Below are positions 25,816 through 39,785 of a DNA stretch of 64,000 nucleotides, piece by piece. The notes under the pieces are model-generated. The model ran no database searches and was not told the origin of the DNA. It was given only the letters and a program-made list of their open reading frames with translations. The position numbers and the translations under genes were made by a program. This DNA comes from Akebia trifoliata (Eukaryota > Streptophyta > Magnoliopsida > Ranunculales > Lardizabalaceae): NCBI GenBank assembly GCA_017979445.1, contig CM030714.1:8873049-8937048 (forward strand), written 5' to 3'. Every line of letters starts with the position of its first letter. The stretch's first letter is position 1.

Positions 25816-27534
25816 ATATATATATATATATATATATATTACATTTAACCTATGTCCTCCAACCTGCATACATTAAAAACAAATATACAATAAACAACAC
25901 CATTGCACCTGCCACTAAAATCTACCAAAAATTCAATTCAATTCGCCTAAGCTAGAGTAACAACTCGGAAGTGGCTTATGAGAAAATGATTAATACTGCT
26001 TGACTATAAACAAATTTATAATAGAAGCTGGAACACTAAGAATTCATAATCATTATTCGTATTATTTTGCACAGCTTCGGGTGCTAGTGATACTCAAAGT
26101 TTTATGAAAATATTATAGCAGTAATAATGAAAAAATAAAATTTGACTCATCATTCCAACATAAAGGAAATGACACATCAGGTAAAAGAAACTGAATAAGC
26201 ATAAAATTATGAAACTTCAAATAAGTGATGCAGGTGACGAATAAGAACCTGGCATGTCAAACTAGGCAATATTATAGAGGGATAATTAATATTTATAAAA
26301 AAAATATACATTAACAAAATGAGAAATAAAAGCACATTTGATCTATGAATATTAGAACTGTACTATGAATATTAGAATTTCACCTGCCACTGATGAAATT
26401 GAACAACTGATAAGAAACCAACCTGATAACTTGTTGCACAAGTGAGAAGTTTGACAATAGCAACAATTAAATCTTCATTTCTTAGTGTTTCCTCACATAA
26501 TATGTCATAAATAGAATATCTTAAATCTGAAATTTGATAAATAACTAGTTGACGATGAAATTAAATAAAAAATAGTTGGTTTAGACAACGGTATTTACAC
26601 ACTCAAGATGATGGAATAAGCTCAAATATGATGGCATACATGCATCTCATCTAAAACAAGGCATACATCACCAAACAAAATATGAGTGTGCATTTTCTAC
26701 AATGATGCAAAGCATAGAAAGAACTTTAGCAGCACCAACTTGTATTGCCTGCATACACAATCACATATTAATAAAATCAACATTTATAACGACATGAAAT
26801 ATGTATTCACCCCTCATCAAAAAAAGCTTCAAAGGTTCATTGACTATCGGTTCAATACAATAGATTTTTGGATAAATTGAAATAATTCATCCGGGTTCAT
26901 CACCTGTCTAGTTCTCTTCTGGAATTAGAACCAAAATACATGTGTTTTGGTTTCGAATACAACTATAAAATAAAGTTAGCAATTGAAGGAACCCTCATAT
27001 TCACAATCTAACTTTGTATATTCACAACAAATTTTGCCTAATGACACAAGATCATCTAAACATTATCGACTTATTCTACTATTGATGCATCATTAATACC
27101 TTTGGCAAATTTTGACACTACAAGATCATTTATTGACTTATTTTATTATTGATACATCATTGTTACAGATTATTTGATATTCATATTTGATCACATGGAG
27201 TTGTCTAAGTGGCTGAAATTGCTTATGTGATGACCCAAATGGTTCTAAAGTGGTGAACTTTCTAAAATTTCAATTTCATTTTAAGGTATGGTACTCAAAT
27301 TTATTATTTATTTTTATTATGTTTTTAGGGTTATAGTTTCAATTTTAGATTTCAACTATATATATATATATATATATATGCTTTATTACTACGATAGAAC
27401 ATCAAACAAAACAATTGACATAAATAAAAAGAAAGAAACTTACATTGTATTTTTCTTCCTTCAACCAGCATCAGGGGGTAAACTCTTCCTTTTACACATT
27501 GAGCAGTCTCTCCACATCCCCAATGGCACTCTCC
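25816..27534. other. Left interior of the CACTA element
   Basis: It contains AT microsatellites (about 25817-25840 and 27357-27379) and AT-rich DNA with no recognisable coding exons. The open frame at 26686-26880 has no family motif. Confidence 0.4.
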
Positions 27535-28227
27535 TGTAGACACCCCATTTTCGCATCCACCTGACTTGACGATCCGTTACCCAATTGCTATGGATTCCTA
27601 ATGATGAATGCAAAGAATTCGAAATCTTGTGAGAGGCCTTCTTCTGATTCCTTTTGTCTTCTAATTCCATTCTCCTCTTTCTCCTTGTCACGTAACATAG
27701 AACTACGCATGTTTAGGATCACTAAATTTTTCACTCGACTTAACAAGCACGTACGTTTAGGTTCGCTACACATTTAGATTACTTAGAGACCCGCTACATT
27801 AAGAAAATATGATTTGAACTTAGAAATAATCACATTAGAAATGAAAGAAACTTCATGCTAAAATTCACCAAATTTGATAAAATTTGATAAAATAATGAAA
27901 ATAACCCTCATGAATTTTGGACGCCTGAAAAGTCTTAAAGTACCTTTATTGCACTCAAAATGGGATTTCAAGTCTAACGGGATCTAAATCGATGAAATCG
28001 GAGAAATTTATGAAAAAATTGTAAAATGACCAAAATGCCTCTTGATTTCCAACTTGCGCGTAGAGCCCTTGACTTTTAGAAAAATCGAAAGTTTTTAAAT
28101 CGAAATGAAAATGAAAATTCAAACGATCAACTTGAAAATTTTAAATCAATATTCAATCTAAAATTTAATTAACTCATCAACATTTAAATCAAAATCCAAT
28201 CAATCGATCAATATTTAAATTAAAATA

Positions 28228-31200
28228 TATGGCGCCCCGTCAAATGCTAACACAAATCCCCATGTTAGATCTCGAGGTACTAGGTGGCAACTCAAAATTT
28301 CGGCATGGTCTCCTCTGTTTATGTTAGCATTCCAAGGCGTTCAATCTGCACCTAATAAACGACATACAATCCTGCATATATACCTACAAAAATATAATAC
28401 TAGCGAAAGCCTACATACATCTAATAACGTACGATATATCAGAGTGCGGAAGAAGAAATTTATATACAGGATTATACATAAATTTCTCACTCTAATAAAA
28501 GTCCTAACACTCATAACAAAATCTATAATACTTTTGGTCTAACTGATACCACTAGGGGTAATAACTCTAATACTCACAAGGTAACAAATTCTGGCTGTCT
28601 ATCTGACCCACTAGATGATCCTCACTCGTGCTCTATAACTGTTTCGCCAAGCTCTGAATCTGAAACTAAAAAATGAAGAAAGAAAATGTGAGTAATAATG
28701 GTTACCCAGTAAGGAAGAAGACAATTTCTGCCAATAACATCTTCTAATATGAACGCATAAGTATACTAAATCATTTTAAAATATGTAAAATTTTACAGAA
28801 GAAAATACGATTAACTGGTACATATAGCCAGGGATTAGCAACTAATCATTTTAAAACTCACATTATATCTATCAACAATACTCACTATAACATTCTCTTT
28901 TTATACAAATCTAATTTATCAAATGGAAATATTAAATGTGCATTTCATTTTATATATCAAAATAAGGCAACAGATACATAATACACAATGGTGGAGTATT
29001 GGAATTAGAGAGTTGAGATTCACGACTGGATCGCTCCCAGTCAAGACATGATGTTACAATTCTTCTCTAACTTTTAGTTCTTGATTTTGTGGCCGGTCGC
29101 TGCACTTACCACGCTTGGTTGACCATTTATCCAGTTCAGGCTGGCCGTTTGACGTGACCGTAAGCAATGGGTCTCTTTTCGATATGTCAGAACGTTCGAC
29201 TACTATAGATTATTAGTGATCACTGACTAATCATCTTCTTCTATGCCTATCAGGCGTACATGTGATTCCCAAATATATAAACTATTAGTATACGACCACC
29301 TTTACATTACAAGTTCACTGGTAAAGATAGAAAGGAATAACCCAGATTCCAATTGTGACTCCACTCTCATACGCGTCCCATACCACGTATGAGCTTGGTG
29401 GTCCCTATCATACATTCTAGGATAGTACACCACTCCGAATGATATGACGCACTATCCCTACAAACATTTACAAACTCTTTAACAACTCACAAAATAGCTA
29501 CATATATATATATATTTAGCAGCCCTAAAGTTTGCCAAGTTTGGTGCTAAACATTTTTCAAAATATGGGTTAGAAGCTTTGGAATGAGCTGATTTTTTGT
29601 GAGAATGATCTCTATGATGAGGAGATCATCCTCACCAAAAATCAGCATATTCCAAAACTACTAACCCCATCAAAAGTGAGTTACAAAAATTGGATGGTCC
29701 ACGATTCTTCAAGTTGTAAACTAGGGTTAGAAGTTTCAAAATGAGCTGATTTTTTGTGAGGATGATCTCTTCACCGTAGAGATCATCTTTACAAAAAATC
29801 AGCCTATTCCAAAACTTCTAACCCCATCAAAAGTGATTTACAAAAATGTTTGGCACCAAACTTGACAAATTTTAGGGCTGTCGAACCGATCCCTATATAT
29901 ATATATATATATATATATTATTTTCATTTAAAAATAAAAGATAAATTAACAATACAAGATTGAGAATGGATATCCAATTTCCTACCATGTAACTATGGCC
30001 AGCTAGCCTAAAATAAATAATGGAACGGAAATGTAAACAGCGCCTCGCGCTAACAAAAAATAAATAAACATGTAACCAGTAACATTATCCCTGGATATCC
30101 GTTCATCAACCTACACATACACAACAATGTAAAATGCAGACATCACCCCTCGGGTGTGATTTTGACATTTTACCATTTCATACCCTTTTTCCCTTTTTTT
30201 TGAATTTTACAATTTTCAATCTCTCAAACAAAATATCCATTTTCTGATATTTATCAACTTAATATGAGTTAATTTAATATTAAATTAATTTTTTAATTAT
30301 GAAATTCATTTTTATCAATAACATTGAAAAAGTACAAAACTTAAATTAAAACAGGATCCGAGCGGTGCACAGTATCCAACTAACGGAAATAACCCGTTAA
30401 AATATCCTACCCACATATAATTTGTTATAAAATACAATTAAACATATCAAATATGCAAGTTCTGGCTTGAATTTGAAATAACCAATTGAATTCTATATTT
30501 TTGAAAACTCACAAAAATCTTAAATGCAATTTTAATAAAATCCTAAATGTAATTTTCACAATCTACGATTACTAATAGAAATTGAGAGTTCCTTACAATA
30601 TTTAGACGATGAAATTGAAGTACGTGCATGAAAATCAAGACGAATCAAACTTCAAGAAGGTTGATTTTTGAATCTGATCTGGTGGTTTTGAAGATCTCGA
30701 TGACGTCGTTCTTTCTCCCTTCTACGGAGGAAGACGGTTTGACCCCTAAATAGACGAAATTCGAGGTCAAAATTTCGAAACTCCCATATATGTATACAGC
30801 CGATTTTTGACGATATGTGATGAAAGAGAAAATGAAACAAAGGAATCTTGGGTGAGTTTTGTAGATGTCGAGGCTACGAACTTGTTTCCCTTATGCGACG
30901 GAAGTCAACGACGAGTTATTTGCGACGAATCCGAGATTGAAAAAAAAATGAATTTATTTTTAAAAAAATGGGTTGACTGGTTTGGACGAGTTGGAGAAGA
31001 TGAAGAATAAAAAAAAATTTAATTATATTTATATAAAATTTGGGACGGAATCAATATTTTACCTATTATTTTGATCGACGATAACTCGACCGTCCGGACT
31101 CTAAGAATGACGAATGAATACTCTATTTTATCTAATTTTTCATTCCGGATCTAATGGTGTGGTCAATTTCTATAAATTCCATCTCTAACAAAAATTTACA

Positions 31201-31617
31201 TTTTTAGCCTAAGGTGACCCCTAAAATTGACGTCGTTTTCATTTTTGACGATAATTCAACTTTCTGATCTCCAAAAATGACAAATAAATAGTTTCATATT
31301 TAATAATTTTTTATTACGAATCCAATAGTATAATCAAATCTTAATAATTCTTACTTTAACAAAAAATCACTATTTTAGCCTGGTCTGACTCGGTAATTGA
31401 AGATTTTACAACTTTTATGTTTGGATTCGCATTTGAATGTGCTTACAGGCTAAAGTATGTTTTTCGGTCATTTTGAATTTAATGGTAATATCATATTCTA
31501 TTAAAAATGATTAGAAACATCCTAAATTTTTATCCCTAAGTCCCACTTTTAGGATTTTCTTAAAATTTCACTATTTATTTTTCCTCGAGATACGAATCGA
31601 AAACTTGGGATTTTACA
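28228..31617. mobile_element. Nested insertion, probably a large solo LTR of another family
   Basis: The AATTAAAATCCAATCAATC repeat landscape stops abruptly before TATGGCGCCCCGTCAAATGC and resumes right after GGGATTTTACA. AAATA occurs on both sides (28223-28227 and 31618-31622), a plausible 5-base target duplication. If the element starts at TG (28230), the duplication is less clean. Contents include TACCACGTATGAGCTTGGTG and GATAGTACACCACTCC (about 29380-29440), which look like LTR regulatory sequence. The foldback element at 29519-29882 lies within it. No coding domains were recognised; open frames at 30652-31010 are short and unassigned. Confidence 0.45.
29519..29882. repeat. Foldback MITE with two internal hairpins (GATGATCTC family)
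   Basis: The outer arms are CAGCCCTAAAGTTTGCCAAG at the left and its near-complement CTTGACAAATTTTAGGGCTG at the right, running inward through TTTGGTGCTAAACATTTTT. Inside are two head-to-tail palindromes, each of the form AGCTGATTTTTTGTGAGRAT, GATCTC, spacer, GAGATCATC, ACAAAAAATCAGC. TA-rich DNA lies on both sides. The family also occurs at 35369-35930 and at 45380-55960. Confidence 0.75.
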
Positions 31618-33559
31618 AAATACAAATCAACCAATTAACATTCGAATTAAAATCCAATCAATCAACCAACTAAAAATAAAATCAACCAATTAACATTCAG
31701 ATTAAAATTCAATCAACCAATTAACATTGAAATTAAAATCCGATTGACCACTTAACATTAAATTTAAAATCTAATCAACCAATCAAATTGAATCAAAACA
31801 TAATCAATCAATAAAGATCGAAAAATTAAACATAATTAACCCATCAAATTAAAATCAAACCAAAATTAAAAATTAAAAAAATCAATCAATCAAAATTATT
31901 AAAAATAAAAAGTAATCGTCAATGATTCACTAACGTGCCACGGGTTGCGAAGCATGGGATCATGGCCCCTTTCTTTCTAAACTCAAATAGAGAGAGATAT
32001 TCTCTTTTTGGTTCATTTAAAGAAAGAATAAAAAATAAAACAAAAGAATAAACAAATAAAGAAAAGAAGAGAAAGTTACTAAAAAAGAGAACCTAGAAGA
32101 CATCTATAAAAAGTCTATCTTTTTCTAGAAGAATAGGGGATTGACGTTCTTGAAAGCGGAGAGAGGAATCTGACATTTTTTGGACAGCAATCAAGGAAAG
32201 AATAAAGAGAAAAAAAAAACAAAGAAAAGAATAAGATAAAAGATAACAAAGAGAAAGACTCCACTTCATCTTCTCCATCCAATATCTCTCAATCACCCTT
32301 CTTCTTCATCATCTCTTCTTGACAGCGCCACACCACCCTTAACAGCCTCCATTAACAGCTCCCACACGTCCTCTAGTAGTATCCATTAACAACCCCTACA
32401 TTCACTGCAGCCTTTTCTTCTTAGCCCTTTTTTTCCCATTCATCTTCTTCATTCCATAGTTGCAACGTCCCCAACCTCGCTACAATGCCCAAGCCTCGAC
32501 TCTATAGAAGCCTTTACTGCAACTCCATCCCTTCTTTCCCATTCCAAAAATAGCTTCATCTCCTCTCTCAAACATCCACTATACATCACCCTCTCCTGTT
32601 CCTTTTAACTCTCTCCCAACAACATCCATCACAGACATCCCTTCAACAACACGTCCTAATAACAGTCCCATTCTCACATTCCACCATTAAAACCAGTCCC
32701 ACCTTCATTCCATCTCATATTCACACTCACATTCCACCATTAAGACCATCTCTAACCTTCTGTTAACAGCTACTGTTATACAAATCATGGTCATACCTCT
32801 ATTAGAGAAAGTGTCAAAAACTCATCAAAGCATCAATCTCGCGACTCTGAAAGCATAACACAGCGGCTACAACATTAAAAGGAATAATATTTCATTATTC
32901 TTGAACCTGATTTGTGAATGAGTAGAACCACTTACTTTTCTTTCTCACTAGATTCTATATTCGAAGCCGTGTAAGATAATCAATTAAATGCTTTTCTATT
33001 TGCATTGTTTTAATGAACCATGTTCAATTTATGAAGAGTTGCATTGTCTATAGGCACTTGGTAATTAGTAATGGAATATCTAAAAGTGATTCAATTGATT
33101 TTAAGATTTTCATGATGTTTTGAATTAGTTTAAGGCGAATTCTTTTTCATCCTATTGATTGTCATATTCGATTTTGATGAATCTGAAACGTCTGTCTAAT
33201 ATTTTGATGATTTATCCAACTTATGATATTGATTAACGCATTGGTTACGTGATTGTGGTGATTTTTTATTTGCCTTTTGATTATGTTGGAATTTCGAGTG
33301 ATTTGTTATTGATAATTATCATTTAATCAATGCATAATGGCGATCATGACTGGTATCCTTTGCTTCATTCTAATGCAATTTTCTTGATCCAAATAACCTA
33401 TGATTTATATCCATGGCAAATTTGACAACTTCACAAAACCATGTGATACGATAGAATTAATATCTTGATGGTTTCAGAATATTGTGATATAGATCTTTTG
33501 TAATTTCATTATTTGTGTCGTGCTTATTGGGAATACCAATTTCATTTTTATGCCATGGT

Positions 33560-34480
33560 TATGTATGCTAACAAATTGAGTCACTCACTATTTTGAGGTG
33601 TGCATTGAGTGAAGCATTGATATTTCCAATGATAAGTGAGTCAACTCACTATTTTGGGGAATGCATTGAGTGGAACATTGAGATTTCATGTGATAAATGA
33701 GTTGTTTTTTATGCGCATAGAAATTTCAAAATCGATTTCTAATAAGATGGGCACATTAGTCGACTCACTGATTTTTGTGTACATTGGAAGTTTAAAATCA
33801 AATATTTTTTATAAAATTGGCATGTGGGTTAACTCACTGATTTCGTTGGACATAAGGAGAGGAACAATTATTTTTACTTTTTAAAATGCCATCAATAAGT
33901 CGACTCACTGATTTGAGTGCACCTGATATTAAAATTAGTTTCTTTTTTTTCAAAATGTGACAGAATTAATTCATTAATTTTTTGGTGTCACGTAAGCATT
34001 ATCAATCGTGGAATTCCACTATGCGACATTCGAAGAACTCACGTGTAAAGATAAATTTTTGAAAAAATCATAGTTTGCTAATTTTGAAGATTTGTGTAAC
34101 TTTGAATTTTTCATTGATTTAGTGACTTTCCTAAAATCATGATTTTCTATTCTTGAAAATTAATATTCATAAATTGTTGATTTGGGAAATTTAATATTCA
34201 CAATTTTCTATTTTGAATAATCATTTTTATAAATTTTAATTTGGGACTCATTATATTTGAAATTTTCTACTTTAGAAAGTTTATTTTTTCAAGTTTCCAA
34301 CTTGGGAGCTCATCATGTATCTATAAACTTCTAATTTAGAAAATTTCAAATTTTCTAGTTTAGAAACTCCTTGAATTACCAAATTAGAAATTTCATATCC
34401 ACAACTTTTCAATGTAGAAAATTTTCACAAATTCCTATTTTAGTCGATTTGAAAAATCTTTGCATATTTGGATTTGTAAT
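33560..34480. repeat. Two degenerate tandem arrays inside the LTR-like insertion
   Basis: At 33560-33990 a 60-75-base unit recurs around GAGTCAACTCACTATTTTGG and GCATTGAGTG. At 34030-34480 a 50-60-base unit recurs around AATTTTCTATTTTGAAA and AACTTGGGA. Both are too diverged to count exactly. Confidence 0.5.
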
Positions 34481-34924
34481 TAAAATATTGCCACGCGAAC
34501 TTTGGAGCATAGGATAGAATTAAGGCTTTTTTAAAATATTTCCATTTTATGCGAAATTTGAGAATCATGTAATATTTAGGAGAATATTAGTCGTAAGATT
34601 CGTTTAGCACATTCGATATAATCTGATGATGATGGGATCCTAGCTTGACTTTAGTCTCTACCCATTGACCGTAGGATAGTTTAGATCGTAGTAGAAATCG
34701 ATCATCTCAATTGGGTGGTTCGATGTCTAACACCTTCTAAAACCCGTAATCTGACCCCTTACCCATTTATCTTATTTGTGGACAAACCTGATCCATTTTG
34801 GAGTTATCTTTGGTGCCTAAACCTAAATTAGGTGGTGACTCCATATTTCCTAAAAATTCTCAATTTATCAATCGAACCCCTATTCGATATTTAGTGGAAA
34901 GAGGGTCGAGGCGATTTCATCTCA

Positions 34925-35368
34925 ACCTCAACTTCCATAATCATCACCTGAGGATGAAACATGGACATATTAGATAAATGATGTCTTTATCCTAACTATC
35001 CAGGCTTGGCGACATAAATCATGATCTGCCATTCAACTCTAATAAACTCATTTCTTATAAGTACAGTGACTATACTTTGATTTTACACTAAACTTTGATT
35101 AGTTAGAATTTAAGAAGTTTGTAAAATTTGCCAATTTAGAGTTTGGAGAATATTATCAAAATGGTGAGTACACAGATAGAAGTAGTGCCAAAAGTGAAGC
35201 CCATTCACTAATGTTCTGAAAACACAATACAATTACATAAAACAAAATAACAAATGGTGATTGACCCCTTGAGTGGCCAAGGTGTTGGCCATGCAGAAAG
35301 GTCAAACAAGCTCCCTCCCAAAAATAGGTGCTAGCATTTCCCTCCTAATGCGAATGAGACATTGAAAA
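34925..35368. other. CACTA interior right of the nested LTR
   Basis: AT-rich, no gene seen. Confidence 0.35.
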
Positions 35369-35930
35369 GTGGACTGTCCATTTTTTGTAAACAACTTTTG
35401 ACAAGGATAAAAGTCTTGGATTGAACTGATTTTTAGTGAGGATGATCTCCTCATCATAGAGATCATTTTTACCAAAAATCAGCTTAATCCATAACTTTTA
35501 GCCCACATAGGACAAAACACGTTGTAGATATATGTGTACACGGATCATAAACAATATATATATATATATTGGGGGCAGTTCATGTATGTAAAAACAATGG
35601 TTTTTCAAAATATAGGTTAAAGGTTTTGGATTGAGCTGATTTTTTGCGAGAATGGTCACTATGATGATAAGATCATCCTCACAAAAAATCAGCTCAATCT
35701 GGAACTTCTAAATCCATCAAAAGTGATTTACAAATTATTGGCAAAAAATAGACGATCCACATTCTAAATCACTTTTAATGGGGTTAAAAGTTTCAGATTG
35801 GACTGATTTTTTTTTTTCGGATGATCTTCCCATCATAGAGATCATCCTCACAAAAATCCAGCTCAATCCAAAACTTCTAACCCATATTTTGAAAATTTAT
35901 TAATATAACATTGTTATTACATATGGTTTT
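35369..35930. repeat. Cluster of three GATGATCTC-family hairpins
   Basis: Palindromes at about 35430-35500, 35635-35700 and 35800-35880 share the ACTGATTTTTRGTGAGGATG / CATCCTCACAAAAAATCAGC arms and the linker AAAAGTGATTTACAAA of the element at 29519. The first looks like a truncated half-element and the other two like one complete copy. Confidence 0.65.
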
Positions 35931-35947
35931 TCATGTGTCCCTTGATC

Positions 35948-35952
35948 CGATC

Positions 35953-35988
<36 letters not shown>

Positions 35989-36245
35989 GACGCTGTAAAT
36001 AGATTAACTATGTTTATTACAAGAAGACATTGTAAATAGATGTTAAGTACATGATGGATATCCAAAAGAGATAATTTAACATTATAACATATATATCCAA
36101 AAATATCTAGAAGACGATGCTAAGTACATGATGGATAATTGGATATCCAAAAGAGATAATTTAACATTACAATATATATATATATTTATATCTGAAAATA
36201 TCTAGAAGACGTTGTAAATAAATACTAAGTACATGATGGAAATCA
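35948..36245. repeat. AT microsatellite followed by a tandem duplication
   Basis: (AT)n runs from about 35955 to 35983. Three partial copies of a 90-110-base unit follow, with AGAAGACGCTGTAAATAGAT, AAGTACATGATGGATATCCA and AAAGAGATAATTTAACATTA recurring at about 35987, 36020, 36110 and 36205. Confidence 0.6.
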
Positions 36246-39200
36246 AGTCAATGTTTCAGGGGTCAATTGAAATGTCTACATGATTTTTTGATCAAATGTC
36301 ATGAGCAAGTTCTGTACAAGAAGAAAACTTACTAATGTGACATAGGATCTTGTTTATTCTTGGTTCATTTTGGGGTCATAATCGATATGGAGAGCCTTGG
36401 AAAATATCATGAACTCCATGCTCAATTAATAGAACAAGGAATTGAAACAAAATTAACAACATAAACTAAATTGAATGATGAAAATAAGATATCAATCAAG
36501 TTAATACTATAAAATTTAACTTCATTACAGAAATAAAAACCATGAACTCAAATATATATATCCTTAATGAAATAATAGCTGATAAAACACCTTTTTTGAA
36601 AGGTGGCATCTAACCTCAAACAATACTCTTAAAGAATACTTGATGAAAGGCATGGCGAACAAAATGGTACTATGAATGAAAAACTACCAAACCATCAAGG
36701 TAATATCAAATACAACCTTCATATTCTAAGAAATCAAAATCAAGATAAGTAGTTAGATAACGTCGTAAGAGTTTAATAACAAAAAATGCATTTCTGAATC
36801 ATAACAAGGCACATAAATGCATTTTTAATATTACCTATTGAGTCTTGGAGCGGCATTCAATATGAAAAGTTTCTCTTATCGTCGTAAGAGTTAAATAATA
36901 AAAATGCATTTCTGAATGTGAATTTTTACAAGGTTCTAGTAGCAACTCACGAAAATGAGCTTGAATTGTAACCATGGTCAAAGCCTACAAGTAAAAGATA
37001 TATCTATAGGATTAACTACATGAAGATATCTATATAAATAAGATAATAAAAGTACAATTAAAAGGATTGATGGTGAATATTACTAGAATTTTGACAAACA
37101 CAAAAGTTAGACATGTATCGAGTTTACTTAAGTATCCGAGATGAAGTCACCGATGAGCGAGAAGAAGTAAGTTGAACCAATGAAGTTCATTAGAGTGTTT
37201 GCAGAGCCAGCCATATCAAAGTGTATCACAAGCATGACTACAATACCATGCACACCATGTTAACTAAGCCCATGTTCTTGAGTGCTATAAGGACATTACG
37301 CATAAGAGATTTATGAGTCACATTACGATGTTAATTAGGATAAAATGTATGAGTATCAAGGGTATCCTTACCGAGAATGAACACGGTAGCTCTAAATCTA
37401 CCATGTCTTTTCTTACATTGGTTAAGAGACTTGTAGCCTGGTTCACAAGCACTATCGTTTTCCTCCTAAGTGTAAAGGATTAAAACAAAGCAATTAGTTT
37501 AATGAATGAGTAATGGAGGAAGAGATATAATTTGTAAAGAATGTAGAATTGATGGGATTATGAGGATGATATATTGAGACTTACAATGGTTAAGTGAGGG
37601 AAATGGAGGTCTGTGATTTGTGAAGAGGGTGGCCTTCGCTCCTCTATATGTTCAAAACCACCCCTTTTGCTACTACATTAAAAATTAGTATTTTTATCAA
37701 ACATCCTCCTCATACACACACATACACACACACACACGCACACATGCACATATAATTTTATATAAGCCCCATGGCATATAATAGAAATAAGTTAAAATGA
37801 TCTCAAACCCAGTAATTTAACATAATAAAATATGTTTTTCCTTGACTACAATGTTATTGAAGGTCATTAAGATCATAATGATTGATCCTAGTGCTTCGTG
37901 CATGCCTTAACCTCTAATTTATAGTTAAGTAATTTTTCATTACATTCAAATCTGAACTAAAAAACTATCAATTTTCTTTTCTCTCTTTACATAAGAACTC
38001 AATACCCATTTTCTAACAAAATGAATGTAGTTTACCTTCTCAATTCTTTACTTTACTAAAAAGGGTTGTATTTTGAAGGAAGGGGGACTGCATCAACCCA
38101 CTTTGTCCATGATAATATCATAATCCAAATAACTTTTTTGATGAAATTAGTACGAACTTTTTTGATTATCCAAAAAGGGATAACTAAAAACTAGTCTTGG
38201 GTACCCCACCTCTTTAAATAATTTGGTTGTTTAATCTTCTGAACTATTTTTGGTGGGTAAATTTTTTTTACTAGAAAAGATTTTAACTTGTTTAAATGAG
38301 GGATGAATCAAATCATCAAATAGAGAAGGTTTTAACTTGTTTAATAAACATGCAATCATGATCTCTTTCAAAGCAAAAGAACAACAAACAAATGTTAGAA
38401 AACTCATCAAATCAAGTGTCCATGTAGCACGTTGAATATATTTTATAACTTATGCCTATTATGAAAGCACATGAGTAATAATAAATTCATGAAAAACCCT
38501 TGACTATAAAGAAATGGACCATTTATATGTTTTTTAACAGAGAAACACATTGATTAATCTCCATTACTTGAAACTCACTTGCATCCTAGCACTCAACAAT
38601 TCTGATTCAAGATAAGAACTGAAAAATAGACTTGAAATTTAGTATTGACTTTTCTTGAATCGATTCAAGTACTGAATCCGATTTAAACTAAAGCATCCAG
38701 TGCATTTTCATGATTTAAGCATTCAATGCGAACTAACCTCAATGATAATGGAACTCTGGAATTCAATCCATCCCAAATTACTCAAATTCATGAATTTCAA
38801 ACAAAGATTAGACTAAAACCACTAAAATATACAATCCAAAACTAAAACTGAAAATCCTAAAAATAAAAAAATTGAAAAATCAATTAGGGTCTAAAACATA
38901 CCTGTAATCTTTAATGTTATTTGAGGATTTAAATAGAAATCAAGGTGTGAAAGAGAAAGATGGGTTTGTAAGAAGGAGAATCGATGAGTGAGAAGGAAAA
39001 TAAGCCACAAAAATCAAAGAGAGAGAGAGAGAGTATGAGACAAAAGAAGAGCGGGACATTGAGAATCTCTAGGGTTCCCAACAAGAAAACCACGCCTAAA
39101 AATCGAACCACAAAAGCTTGCCACAAAAATAGATTGAGATTCATTAGTGTTTTCATGAAAACCACCTCTACAATGCATCTCTTTGGAGGCATTTCATCAA

Positions 39201-39540
39201 AAATCGCCAATGCTTCCTTATCTTTGGAGGCAATTATCACAAATCGTCGTTGTTTTTGTCTTTTTGGAGTAATTTTATTTAAAATTGCCCCTAACCTTGC
39301 TCTTTTTGTGGAGTTTCACAAATTTGCTGAAGAAAATCGTCGTTGATAGCCTCTGTTTTTGTAGTGAGAGAGAGAGTGAGTGAGTGAAAGAGACGAAGGA
39401 ATGAGGGGGAAAATGATAAGGAAAAGGGAAAAGGATTTTCGCGGGTGAGTCAATTTTTTTCGTAAGGTGTAGTATTTTTTACCAGTAGATTTTTTTTTCA
39501 CTGTCATTTGTAGATAAATCAAGTGTGAAATTTTGTTGAG
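36246..39540. other. Right interior of the CACTA element
   Basis: A pair of direct repeats (CGTAAGAGTTTAATAACAAA and AAATGCATTTCTGAAT) occurs at about 36762 and 36883. An AC-rich microsatellite is at about 37717-37750. Around 39000-39420 a purine-rich run (CT-rich on the minus strand) with open frames on both strands lies near the right terminus, where a CACTA promoter would be expected in minus orientation. No transposase motif is seen. Confidence 0.4.
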
Positions 39541-39544
39541 CTGT

Positions 39545-39785
39545 GCATGGGTCCCTATAACGACAGATAAAATGATCCATTGCAAAAAAAGTATCATAAT
39601 GGATTATGCATGGGTCCTTATAGCAGCAGATAAAAATATCCGCTGCAAAAAAATGTACCATACTGTCCTATAGTAGCGGATAAAAATATCTGTTGTAAAA
39701 AATGTACCATACTGCGCTATGCATGGGTCCCCATAGCGACAGATAAAATGATCCACTGCAAAAGATGTATCATACTGCAATTGAG
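39545..39785. repeat. Right subterminal repeat array of the CACTA element
   Basis: Four to five units of CCTATAGCAGCAGATAAAAA and TATCCGCTGCAAAAAA alternate with GTACCATACTG and ATGCATGGGTCC spacers. They mirror the left array. Confidence 0.7.

Larger units (their letters stand above)
27535..34919 (+). mobile_element. Solo LTR-like insertion of the TGTAGACACC gypsy family, itself interrupted
   Basis: The start TGTAGACACCCCATTTTCGC matches the LTR start at 45405, and GATTCCTAATGATGAATGCA is shared with the LTR ending at 40474. The far end holds GATGTCTAACACCTTC, GGTGGTGACTCC and GAGGGTCGAGGCGATTTCA, the counterparts of GGTGCCTAACACCTTCC, GGTGGCGACTCCC and GATCGAGGGCGCTTTCA at 47138. The flanks are TCTCC (27530-27534) and TCTCA (34920-34924), a 4 of 5 target-site duplication. 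Subtracting the nested insertion leaves about 4 kb. That is long for the family, so the interior may hold other material. No gag or pol is seen. Confidence 0.55.

Noticed and set aside
30652..31010. Two short open frames around 30.8 kb
   Set aside because: They lie in the nested LTR-like insertion, overlap on opposite strands and have no recognisable motif.
33560..34480. CRISPR-like array
   Set aside because: Repeat units are long, degenerate and without unique spacers of constant size, and the DNA is plant nuclear. They are LTR-internal tandem repeats.
38929..39360. Overlapping open frames of 103 and 120 codons on opposite strands
   Set aside because: Composition is driven by purine- and pyrimidine-rich runs near the CACTA end. 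There is no conserved domain in either frame and no convincing splice partners.
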